Of a DNA stretch of 32,476 bases, positions 24,243 to 32,022 are shown piece after piece. Where the stretch lies: the NCBI GenBank assembly GCA_902528485.1, contig CABZTA010000011.1, positions 1 to 32,476 on the forward strand, written 5' to 3'. Each line of letters opens with the position of its first letter. The first letter of the stretch is position 1. The notes beneath the pieces are model-generated. The model was not told where the DNA came from and searched no databases. It saw nothing but the letters and a program-made list of their open reading frames with translations. Position numbers and translations under genes: made by a program. Source of the stretch: an uncultured SAR86 cluster bacterium. Lineage in GTDB: Bacteria > Pseudomonadota > Gammaproteobacteria > Magnimaribacterales > AG-339-G14.

Positions 24243-25128
24243 TAAAAATGTATTAAAAGGAAAAAGAATTTTAGTAACCGGAGGTGGATCGGGTCTAGGT
24301 AAAGAAATGACCAGGCACTTCGTCAAGCACGGAGCAGAAGTTTATATTTGTGGAAGAAGGGAAAACGTTCTTAAGGATACTGCTGATGAAATTATGTCTG
24401 AGCACGGTGGAAAAGTTAATTATTTTCCACTTGATATTAGAGATGCAATGTCAATTGAAGAAAATATTGAAAATGTTTTTAACGAAGGACCACTAGATGG
24501 GTTAGTAAACAACGCCGCTGGAAATTTTATTTCAAGAACTAAAGATTTATCACCAAATGGTTTTAATGCAATTGCATCAATTGTCTTTCACGGTACTTTT
24601 TATATTACTAATGCTGTTGGTAAAAGATGGTTAGAACTTGGCCATAAAGGTAGTATTGTCTCGATTTTAGCAACATGGGTTTGGACCGGGTCACCATTTG
24701 TAGTTCCATCTGCAATGTCAAAGTCAGGTATTAATGCAATGACAAAGTCATTAGCAGTTGAGTGGGGGCCTCACGGTATAAGATTAAACTCAATCGCCCC
24801 AGGTCCGTTTCCAACAGAAGGAGCTTGGGCAAGGTTGATGCCTCAAACGGGGGACAAAAAATCTGATATTTCTGAGGATGCTGAAAGAAGTAATGTTCCA
24901 TTAGGAAGAGTAGGAAAAATGGATGAACTTGGGAATTTAGCAACTTTCTTAATGGCAGATGGCTGTGAATACCTTACAGGTCAAACTATAGCTATTGATG
25001 GAGCACAATACATTACTGGCGGGGGCACTTTTTCGATGATGAGCTCTTTTAAGGATGAAGATTGGGATGCAATTAAAAATACGATAAAAGGCTCTAACGA
25101 GAAAGACAAAAAACAAAGAACTGTTTAG
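24235..25128 (+). CDS. Short-chain dehydrogenase/reductase, 2,4-dienoyl-CoA-reductase-like
   Basis: A 297-residue SDR. It has the cofactor motif TGGGSGLG (16-23) and LDIRD after strand 3. NNAAGNF follows strand 4, and FVVPSAMSKSGINAMTKSLAVEWGPHGIRLNSIAPGPFPTEGAW closely resembles 2,4-dienoyl-CoA reductases (DECR/FadH: 'FVVPSASAKAGVEAM'). The Lys of the active site is kept. The Tyr of YxxxK is Ser, as in DECR, but the alternative DECR Tyr appears to be Trp (LATWVWTG). Activity may therefore differ. The start is ATG at 24235 with GGGAG upstream; a longer frame from 24127 lies inside the MFS gene. It is paired with an aldehyde dehydrogenase downstream. Confidence 0.87.
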   Translation: MFDKNVLKGKRILVTGGGSGLGKEMTRHFVKHGAEVYICGRRENVLKDTADEIMSEHGGKVNYFPLDIRDAMSIEENIENVFNEGPLDGLVNNAAGNFISRTKDLSPNGFNAIASIVFHGTFYITNAVGKRWLELGHKGSIVSILATWVWTGSPFVVPSAMSKSGINAMTKSLAVEWGPHGIRLNSIAPGPFPTEGAWARLMPQTGDKKSDISEDAERSNVPLGRVGKMDELGNLATFLMADGCEYLTGQTIAIDGAQYITGGGTFSMMSSFKDEDWDAIKNTIKGSNEKDKKQRTV

Positions 25129-25151
25129 AATTGTGATGCACAGGAGGAAAT

Positions 25152-26603
25152 ATGACTGATTCTGTTTTTGATGAAATGAAGGAAGTTTTAGCTTTACAAA
25201 AAAAGGCGAACATCGATGAAGGACCTGCAAGTTATGATTTACGTTTAGATAGACTAAATAGACTCTCTCGGATGTTAAAGAAATATTCTGATGAGATAGT
25301 AGACACTATTAGTGAAGATTACGGAACTAGAGATAAAAATAGTACTTTTCTTTCAGAAGTTATGTCTAGTTTAGGAAGTGTTGATTATTCAATAAAAAAT
25401 CTTAAAAAATGGATGAAGTCTGAAACCAGACAATCAAATTCAAGTCAGCCTTTTGTTGCAAGATTAATGATGCGTTTATTGGGCGCTAAGACGGAAATTC
25501 ATTACCAACCTCTCGGAACTATTGGAATGATTAAACCATGGAATTTTCCGATAAATTTAATTATTTCTCCAATAGCACAAGCATTTGCTGCCGGAAATAG
25601 AGTAATGATCAAACCCTCTGAAATAACTCCGAAAACATCAGATCTAACTAAAAAGATGTTTAATGAATTTTATGATAAAGCAGAAGTTGAAGTTTTTCTT
25701 GGTGGTCCTGATGTGGCAGAGGCTTTTGGACAATTAGACTTTGATCACTTACTTTTCACCGGGTCAACTAATAATGGTAGAAAAGTTATGCAATCCGCCG
25801 CAGGAAACCTTGTTCCAGTCACTTTGGAGCTAGGCGGTAAATCTCCAGTAATTATGGATGAAACTGCCGATGTTTCTTTATCAGCTACAAGATTAATGCG
25901 AGGTAAAACAATGAATGCTGGTCAAATTTGTATTGCTCCTGATTACATGATGATGCCAAAAGGTAAAGTTGATGAATTTATAGATGAAAGTACTAAAGCT
26001 GTTTCTGAAATGTATCCAGATATGAAATACAACGAACACTACACATCAATTGTTAATCAAAGACATTTTGAAAGGATCAATAGTCTTATCGAAGATGCAA
26101 AAGAAAAAGGTGCTGAAATTAAAACAATTAATCCTGCAAATGAAGATTTTGAGCAACAAGAAGGACATAAAATTCCTCCAACTTTCGTCTTAAATCCCAC
26201 TGATGATATGAAAATCATGCAGGAAGAAATTTTTGGGCCAGTCATGCCCATTAAAGAATATGAGGATATTGATGAAACAATAAGCTACGTCAATTCAAAA
26301 CCTAGACCCTTAGCTCTATATTATTTTGGTAAAAATAAAGATACCCAAAATAAAATTCTTAATAGAACAACATCTGGTGGAGCAACTATTAATGATGTTG
26401 TGTGGCACTACGGTCAAGAAGATATGCCTTTTGGTGGAGTTGGAGATAGTGGTATTGGTTCCTATCACGGTCATGAAGGTTTTAAGAGATTCAGTCACCA
26501 AAAATCAGTACTGACTCAATTTAGCTCTGACTTATTGAAAAACATGATGCCTCCGTACAAAGGTAAAATGTTTGAATCAGCCAAAAAGAACGCTCTTAAA
26601 TAA
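25152..26603 (+). CDS. NAD(P)-dependent aldehyde dehydrogenase (coniferyl-aldehyde-dehydrogenase-like)
   Basis: A 483-residue enzyme oxidising an aldehyde to the acid. The cofactor region PWNFPINL contains the catalytic Asn131. IKPSE binds the adenine ribose, FTGSTNNGR is the glycine loop, and the general base Glu226 is in LELGGKSP. The nucleophile Cys260 is in NAGQICIAPDY, the form seen in CalB/coniferyl-aldehyde-type and fatty-aldehyde-type ALDHs. The C-terminal region PFGGVGDSGIGSYHGHEGFKRFSHQKS is also diagnostic. It has a perfect ribosome site (AGGAGG, 25142-25147). Together with the SDR it suggests oxidation of an aromatic or lipid-derived aldehyde. Confidence 0.94.
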   Translation: MTDSVFDEMKEVLALQKKANIDEGPASYDLRLDRLNRLSRMLKKYSDEIVDTISEDYGTRDKNSTFLSEVMSSLGSVDYSIKNLKKWMKSETRQSNSSQPFVARLMMRLLGAKTEIHYQPLGTIGMIKPWNFPINLIISPIAQAFAAGNRVMIKPSEITPKTSDLTKKMFNEFYDKAEVEVFLGGPDVAEAFGQLDFDHLLFTGSTNNGRKVMQSAAGNLVPVTLELGGKSPVIMDETADVSLSATRLMRGKTMNAGQICIAPDYMMMPKGKVDEFIDESTKAVSEMYPDMKYNEHYTSIVNQRHFERINSLIEDAKEKGAEIKTINPANEDFEQQEGHKIPPTFVLNPTDDMKIMQEEIFGPVMPIKEYEDIDETISYVNSKPRPLALYYFGKNKDTQNKILNRTTSGGATINDVVWHYGQEDMPFGGVGDSGIGSYHGHEGFKRFSHQKSVLTQFSSDLLKNMMPPYKGKMFESAKKNALK

Positions 26604-26609
26604 AATCTA

Positions 26610-27842
26610 TTGAGACAAAACCTTCCTTTTTTTATTGCTTTAAGATATTTCAATTCTAAAAAGGAAGGATTTCTATCCTTTGTTTCTAAATTGTCCTTGG
26701 GTTCAGTATCTCTGGGTGTAGCAGTACTTATAATTGTTTCCTCGGTATTTAATGGATTTGAAAAAGAGTTAAAGGAGAAAATATTAAACTCAATTCCTCA
26801 TGGAAACATTTACGGTTACTCTTCAATTTCTAATCCAATCGAACTTATTGATTCTCTATCTGATATGGATAGGCTTAAAGGAGTAGCACCATATGTAGAG
26901 ACCCAGTCACTTATTGGCTCGAAATCAAAATTAAAAGGGACACTTATCTACGGAGTTGATCCTTCGTACGAATCAAATGTTTCAAATGTTCCAAACAATA
27001 TGTTTGTTGGATCATTTGATGATTTAAGTGAAGGTAGTTTTAACTTAATCATGGGTGATTTATTAGCAAGACAGCTATCTATTTCTATTGGAGATAAAGT
27101 AACTTTATTATTACCAAATCCAAAAGTTTCTCTAACAGGAATTTATCCAAAAATGAAAGTTTTTTCTGTTTCTGGAATTTATAGCATGGGATCTAATGAT
27201 CTAGATTCAAATTATGCATTCATAAACATTAACGATGCCTCGAAACTTCTTTCGCTATCAGGAAATGTGACAGGCATCAGACTAAAATTTGATGATCTTT
27301 TTGATGCTCCAGATTTAACGTATGAAGCTTTAATGAAAGCCCAGAATTATTCTGAGCAACCTCTAAGAGTTAATGATTGGAGTTCTCAATTTGGAACTCT
27401 ATGGAGGGCTGTTGGCATGGAAAGAAGTTTAGTTTTTTTGCTTACTAGTTTAATCATAGTCATTGCAGCTTTTAATGTAGTAGCAATGTTAATGATGATG
27501 CTTAATGAAAAAAAGGAACAAATTGCAATCTTAAAAACAGTTGGTATGAGTGATATGAAAATTATTCAAATATTTTTATACCTTGGTTTGATAATTTCTT
27601 TTTGGGGGATATCTATTGGAACCCTTTTAGGTTTGTCTATGTCATTATTTATAGCATCATCATATTTTGATGTCATTATTTCTGGTTATTTGCAATGGTA
27701 TTTCATAAGTTATCTTCCAACAGACTTAAGAATTGAGTGGATTATTTCAATTATATTTGGATCACTATTAATAACATCATTTGCAAGTATCTATCCCGCA
27801 AGATCTGCTTCAAAAATTATTCCAGCTAAGATATTGAGATAA
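26610..27842 (+). CDS. LolC/LolE-type lipoprotein-release permease (TTG start)
   Basis: An inner-membrane FtsX-like permease, 410 residues, of the Lol exporter that extracts mature lipoproteins for transfer to LolA. The N-terminus PFFIALRYFNSKKEGFLSFVSKLSLGSVSLGVAVLIIVSSVFNGFE is characteristic. A periplasmic domain (about 50-270) separates helix 1 from three C-terminal helices, with MLNEKKEQIAILKTVGMS forming the cytoplasmic coupling region. The start is TTG at 26610; no ATG lies near the conserved N-terminus. Only one such permease gene is present before lolD, so the exporter may be the LolF-type homodimer rather than LolC plus LolE. Confidence 0.93.
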   Translation: MRQNLPFFIALRYFNSKKEGFLSFVSKLSLGSVSLGVAVLIIVSSVFNGFEKELKEKILNSIPHGNIYGYSSISNPIELIDSLSDMDRLKGVAPYVETQSLIGSKSKLKGTLIYGVDPSYESNVSNVPNNMFVGSFDDLSEGSFNLIMGDLLARQLSISIGDKVTLLLPNPKVSLTGIYPKMKVFSVSGIYSMGSNDLDSNYAFININDASKLLSLSGNVTGIRLKFDDLFDAPDLTYEALMKAQNYSEQPLRVNDWSSQFGTLWRAVGMERSLVFLLTSLIIVIAAFNVVAMLMMMLNEKKEQIAILKTVGMSDMKIIQIFLYLGLIISFWGISIGTLLGLSMSLFIASSYFDVIISGYLQWYFISYLPTDLRIEWIISIIFGSLLITSFASIYPARSASKIIPAKILR

Positions 27843-28513
27843 TGAACTTAGTTAAATTGCAAGATATTGGAAAAGATTATCAATCAGGAGATAATGTAAT
27901 TTCTCCTCTTACTAACCTTAATCTTGAAATAAATTATAAAGACAGATTAATCATTTATGGAAAGTCAGGTTCTGGAAAAACTACTCTCTTAAATATTTTG
28001 AGTACTCTAGAGATTCCCTCTAATGGCTCAATGATTTTTGCAGATAAATTTATAGAAACTTTGTCAGATAAAGAGCTCTCGAATTTAAGACTAAATGATA
28101 TTGGTGTAGTTTTTCAATCTCATCATCTCTTAGAAGAATTTTCCCTTCATGAGAATATCATTCTCCCAGGATCCATAAATCATAATCCTGATAATGATTT
28201 TGCAAACTTTCTTATAGAGAAATTAAAAATTTCAGATAGAAAAGATCACTTGCCCGATCAACTATCTGGTGGAGAAAAACAGAGATGTGCAATTGCACGT
28301 GCATTAATTAATAAACCGAAATTATTAGTCATGGACGAACCAACAGGAGATTTAGATAGAAATACATCTGATGAAGTCATGGAATTGATAGATGATGTAT
28401 TTAATGAAATTGATATTTCTGTGGTTATTGCTACTCACGATGAAAATCTAAAATTTAAGCCAAAATCAAAATATTTACTCGAACAAGGTAGGCTTAATTT
28501 ATTACAGGGCTGA
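27842..28513 (+). CDS. lolD: Lipoprotein-release ABC transporter ATPase
   Basis: A 223-residue ATPase powering the Lol exporter. Walker A is YGKSGSGKTTLL (about 39-50), Q-loop VVFQSHHLLEEFS, signature LSGGEKQRCAIARAL, Walker B LLVMDEPTGDLD and H-loop IATHDE. Its start overlaps the permease stop by one base (TAATG), implying translational coupling. It is the usual length. Confidence 0.95.
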   Translation: MNLVKLQDIGKDYQSGDNVISPLTNLNLEINYKDRLIIYGKSGSGKTTLLNILSTLEIPSNGSMIFADKFIETLSDKELSNLRLNDIGVVFQSHHLLEEFSLHENIILPGSINHNPDNDFANFLIEKLKISDRKDHLPDQLSGGEKQRCAIARALINKPKLLVMDEPTGDLDRNTSDEVMELIDDVFNEIDISVVIATHDENLKFKPKSKYLLEQGRLNLLQG

Positions 28514-28554
28514 GAGATAAAATTCTTCTAAAAAGGTAAAATATCTCTTTTTTT
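28513..28554 (+). terminator. Weak hairpin with T-run between lolD and msbA-lpxK
   Basis: AGAGATA (28513-28519) pairs with TATCTCT (28542-28548), with a 22-base loop, followed by a run of seven T (28548-28554). It is AT-rich and thus weak, beginning at the last base of the lolD stop codon. It may attenuate rather than end transcription into msbA-lpxK, whose ATG is at 28559 and lacks a nearby ribosome site. Confidence 0.35.
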
Positions 28555-28558
28555 AGAC

Positions 28559-31330
28559 ATGAATAGCAACACTTCATATCTTGCGCGTCTTTTTGGCTAT
28601 GTTTCATCAAGCATTCCTTATTTCTTGATTAGTTTTTTTGGGTTTGTATTATTTGCAGCAGCACAAGTAGGTGCAGCGGAATGGTTAAGACGAATAGTTG
28701 ATTTTATAGAAAATCCAAATGAAACAGTCCAAACAATCTTACCTTTAGCATTAATAGCTATAGCTCTAATAAGAGGAATCGGTTTTTATCTTTCAAATTT
28801 TTTTATGGCCTTTATTTCGAATAAATTAATTCATAATTTAAGAGTCGATTTATTCAAGTCATTGATTTCAATGCCAGTGAGTTTTTATGATAAATCATCC
28901 AGTGGACATTTATTATCTAGAATTACTTTTAATGTTATGCAGGTTAGTAGTGCAGTCACTGACGCTGTCAAAATTATTTTAAGAGAAGGCTTGATAGTAA
29001 TAGGTCTATTAGGTTACTTAATTTACTTAAATTGGAAATTAACCCTTGTATTAATAATTGCAGCACCCTTAATTGGCTTCATTGTTTCTATTGCTGGGAA
29101 AAGATTAAGACGTCTTAGTAAAAAAATTCAATCAGCAATGGGAGATGTTACTCATGTTAGTTCAGAATCTATAAATGCTCATAAAGAATTAAAAATTTTC
29201 GGTAATGAAAATCTTGAAATTGATAAATTTAATGAGGCAAGTGATGCAAATCGAATTCAAAATTTGAAGTTAGAATCTACAAACTCAATTGCTTCTCCGC
29301 TTATTCAATTAATAATATCTCTAGCGTTAGCTTTAATCACATGGTTTGCCTTAGATCCCTCTGTAATTACATCAATGTCATCAGGAACATTTATAGCTTT
29401 TTTTGGTAGCGCAGGAATGCTAGCAAAACCTATCAGACAATTATCTTCTACTAATGTTATGTTCCAGAAAGGTATTGCAGCAGCAGAAGATATTTTTAAG
29501 CAAATTGATGAAACTCCAGAAAAAGATGATGGCTCAAAAATAATTGAGAATTCCGAAGGAAAAATTAAATTTGACAATGTCTCCCTTAAATATCCAAGTT
29601 CAGAAGAATATTCCCTCATGAATATAAATTTTGAGTTAGAAAAAGGTTCTAATTTAGCTATTGTTGGAAGCTCAGGTGCTGGAAAAAGTAGCATAATTAA
29701 TCTTATCCCTAGATTTTACGATGCTACAGAGGGTGGAATCTTTATAGATGGAACAAAGATTGAAGATCTTTCTCTTGAATCTTTAAGAGATCAAATTTCC
29801 TACGTAGGACAAGAGATAACTTTATTTAATGACACAATTTTTAACAATATTTTTTATGGAGATATCGATACCAGCGAAGAAGACGTCTATGAAGCAGCAA
29901 AGAAAGCGAATGCTCATCAATTTATAGAATCTTTTCCTGATGGGTATAAAACCGTTATTGGTGATAATGGAACATTATTATCTGGAGGACAGAAACAGAG
30001 AATCGCCATTGCAAGAGCCATCTTAAAAAATTCACCTTTTTTAATATTGGACGAAGCCACTTCTGCTTTAGATTCTGAATCTGAAAGATTGATAACAGAT
30101 GCAATAGCTAACTTAAAAGAAGGCAAAACTACAATTACTATTGCGCACAGACTTTCAACAGTTGAGCAAGCAGATGAAATTTTAGTTCTTCAAAATGGAG
30201 AAATAGTAGAAAGAGGTAAGCATAGCCAATTGGTATTATCTGAAGGTCCTTATTTTCAACTCTATAGAAATCAATTTGATTTTGATGAGAGTGCAGTAAA
30301 TTTTGATACTGAGTCAAATTCTAATCTCCTAGTAAATATAGATGCTTCAAAATCCTATGTTTCGAATTTAGAAAAAGCATGGTATGAAAATAGCCTCTGG
30401 CCTAAACTTCTCATTCCATTTTCTTGGATATATCAATTCCTCTTTAATAGACAAAAAAGATATCAAATTTCTAATTCATGGAAACCTAATCTTCTTACAA
30501 TAGTTGTTGGTAATCTGACAGTTGGTGGCACAGGAAAAACCCCTATTATTATTTACCTTGCCAAATTACTAAAAAAACAAGGTCTTAAACCAGGAATAAT
30601 TTCAAGAGGTTACTTGAGCAAATCAAAGACCTATCCATTGTTACTTAACTCAGAGATCCCAATTGAAGAATCTGGAGATGAGCCCGCTATTATGTTTAAG
30701 AATTCGCAATGTCCAGTGGTCATCGGTCCCAATAGGATACAAGCAGCTAAATATCTTATGGAAAATACAGATAGTAATGTCATCTTAAGCGATGATGGTC
30801 TGCAGCACTTTTCTCTTGGAAGAGATATAGAAATATTAATGATTGATGGAAATAGGAAGTTTGGAAACGAGCTACTGCTTCCAGCAGGACCACTTAGAGA
30901 GCCAAAATCCAGAATTAAAACAGTTGATTTTACAATCAGCTCAAATAGAAAATGGCCTTCAGTTGCAAAATATGAAATGAAATATCGTCCCTTCAAGTGG
31001 GTTCATATAAAAAGCCAAAAGGAATATGATATTTTTGACTGGCCATTAAAAAAAGAAGTAAATGCAGTTGCAGGAATTGGAAATCCATCTAATTTTTTTA
31101 ATTTATTAAAACAACTGAGATTCGACATATCAGAATACGCCTTCCCTGATCATCATGACTTCCACAGTGTAGATTTTGAAATTATGGATAATAAACCTAC
31201 TGTAATGACAGAAAAAGATGCAATAAAATGCTCATTTCTTAACCATACGAATTATTGGTATTTAAAAATAGAGGCTGAAGTATCAGATAACTTTGAACAA
31301 GATTTCTTAGCCGAAATTAAAGCAAAATGA
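28559..31330 (+). CDS. msbA-lpxK: MsbA-LpxK fusion: lipid A flippase ATPase joined to lipid A 4'-kinase
   Basis: A 923-residue single frame holding two normally separate enzymes. Residues 1-572 are MsbA, the ABC exporter flipping lipid A-core: a six-helix membrane domain (about 15-310), Walker A GSSGAGKSS (370-378), Q-loop YVGQE, signature LSGGQKQ (474-480), Walker B LILDEA (495-500) and His530. Residues 573-603 form an acidic, Ser/Asn-rich linker. From about 604 the frame is a full-length LpxK, which phosphorylates the lipid A precursor at 4': AWYENSLWPKLLIPFSWIY membrane-contact segment, P-loop VGGTGKTP (655-662), SDDGLQHFSLGRDIEI, LLPAGPLREP and VMTEKDAIKC. The linker contains no in-frame ATG, GTG or TTG, so separate initiation of LpxK is unlikely. 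The stop overlaps kdsB as ATGA. Confidence 0.95.
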   Translation: MNSNTSYLARLFGYVSSSIPYFLISFFGFVLFAAAQVGAAEWLRRIVDFIENPNETVQTILPLALIAIALIRGIGFYLSNFFMAFISNKLIHNLRVDLFKSLISMPVSFYDKSSSGHLLSRITFNVMQVSSAVTDAVKIILREGLIVIGLLGYLIYLNWKLTLVLIIAAPLIGFIVSIAGKRLRRLSKKIQSAMGDVTHVSSESINAHKELKIFGNENLEIDKFNEASDANRIQNLKLESTNSIASPLIQLIISLALALITWFALDPSVITSMSSGTFIAFFGSAGMLAKPIRQLSSTNVMFQKGIAAAEDIFKQIDETPEKDDGSKIIENSEGKIKFDNVSLKYPSSEEYSLMNINFELEKGSNLAIVGSSGAGKSSIINLIPRFYDATEGGIFIDGTKIEDLSLESLRDQISYVGQEITLFNDTIFNNIFYGDIDTSEEDVYEAAKKANAHQFIESFPDGYKTVIGDNGTLLSGGQKQRIAIARAILKNSPFLILDEATSALDSESERLITDAIANLKEGKTTITIAHRLSTVEQADEILVLQNGEIVERGKHSQLVLSEGPYFQLYRNQFDFDESAVNFDTESNSNLLVNIDASKSYVSNLEKAWYENSLWPKLLIPFSWIYQFLFNRQKRYQISNSWKPNLLTIVVGNLTVGGTGKTPIIIYLAKLLKKQGLKPGIISRGYLSKSKTYPLLLNSEIPIEESGDEPAIMFKNSQCPVVIGPNRIQAAKYLMENTDSNVILSDDGLQHFSLGRDIEILMIDGNRKFGNELLLPAGPLREPKSRIKTVDFTISSNRKWPSVAKYEMKYRPFKWVHIKSQKEYDIFDWPLKKEVNAVAGIGNPSNFFNLLKQLRFDISEYAFPDHHDFHSVDFEIMDNKPTVMTEKDAIKCSFLNHTNYWYLKIEAEVSDNFEQDFLAEIKAK

Positions 31331-32022
31331 ATTATGTAGTGATACCTGCTAGATGGTCCTCATCTAGATTACCTGGTAAGCCGTTAAAGAAAATTGGCGA
31401 TAAGCCAATGATTCAATGGGTGCATGAATCTTGTAAGAAATCTGATGCCGACTTTATATTTATTGCTACAGATTCCGAGAAGATAAGAGATCAAGTTTTA
31501 AAATTTAACGGACAAGTGATTATGACTTCAATTGATCATAAAACAGGCACAGATAGAATCCATGAAGCAGTATCAAAAATAAAATGTCATGAAGAAGATT
31601 TAATAATTAACGTTCAAGGAGATGAGCCATTTATATCTCATGATGACATCAATACTTTGATACACAATTATAATAATGATTTCGAAATGGCAACCTTGTA
31701 CAAAGAACTTAAAAAAGAAGATATAGATAATACTAATGTAGTGAAAATCAATGTGACCGATAATATTGCTACTTCATTTTCAAGAGATTTCAAATCATCA
31801 AATTCTATTTATCATCATCTTGGAATATATGCTTATAGATGTGAATTTTTAAAAAAATTCGTTAAATATGAGCAATCTGAAAAGGAAATTCAAGAAAGTT
31901 TAGAACAATTGAGAGCTCTAGATAACGGACATCAGATTAAAGCATTTAAATCATCTTCTACGAGTAGCTTTGGAATAGATACTGAAGAAGATTTGATTAG
32001 AGCTAATGAAATTATCAAATAA
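31327..32022 (+). CDS. kdsB: CMP-Kdo synthetase (3-deoxy-manno-octulosonate cytidylyltransferase)
   Basis: Activates Kdo with CTP for attachment to lipid A. 231 residues. The nucleotide-binding N-terminus VVIPARWSSSRLPGKPLKKIGDKPMIQWV is present, as are IATDSEKI, TGTDRIHEAVSK and the metal-binding NVQGDEPFI. HHLGIYAYRCEFLKKF and SLEQLRALDNGHQIKAF complete the fold. It is slightly shorter than E. coli KdsB (248). It overlaps lpxK by 4 bases and murB by 17 bases, consistent with one transcript for lipid A/Kdo production. Confidence 0.96.
   Translation: MNYVVIPARWSSSRLPGKPLKKIGDKPMIQWVHESCKKSDADFIFIATDSEKIRDQVLKFNGQVIMTSIDHKTGTDRIHEAVSKIKCHEEDLIINVQGDEPFISHDDINTLIHNYNNDFEMATLYKELKKEDIDNTNVVKINVTDNIATSFSRDFKSSNSIYHHLGIYAYRCEFLKKFVKYEQSEKEIQESLEQLRALDNGHQIKAFKSSSTSSFGIDTEEDLIRANEIIK

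Noticed and set aside
30270-30370. Idea that MsbA and LpxK are two genes joined by a sequencing error
   Set aside because: Both halves are intact in the same frame with a plausible linker, no frameshift signature and no leftover start codon for lpxK. An error cannot be fully excluded without reads.
30631-30996. 121-residue minus-strand frame inside the LpxK half
   Set aside because: It is a shadow of the confident lpxK frame with no family features. The same holds for the other long antisense frames (for example 1662-1964, 16322-16684, 29305-29694).
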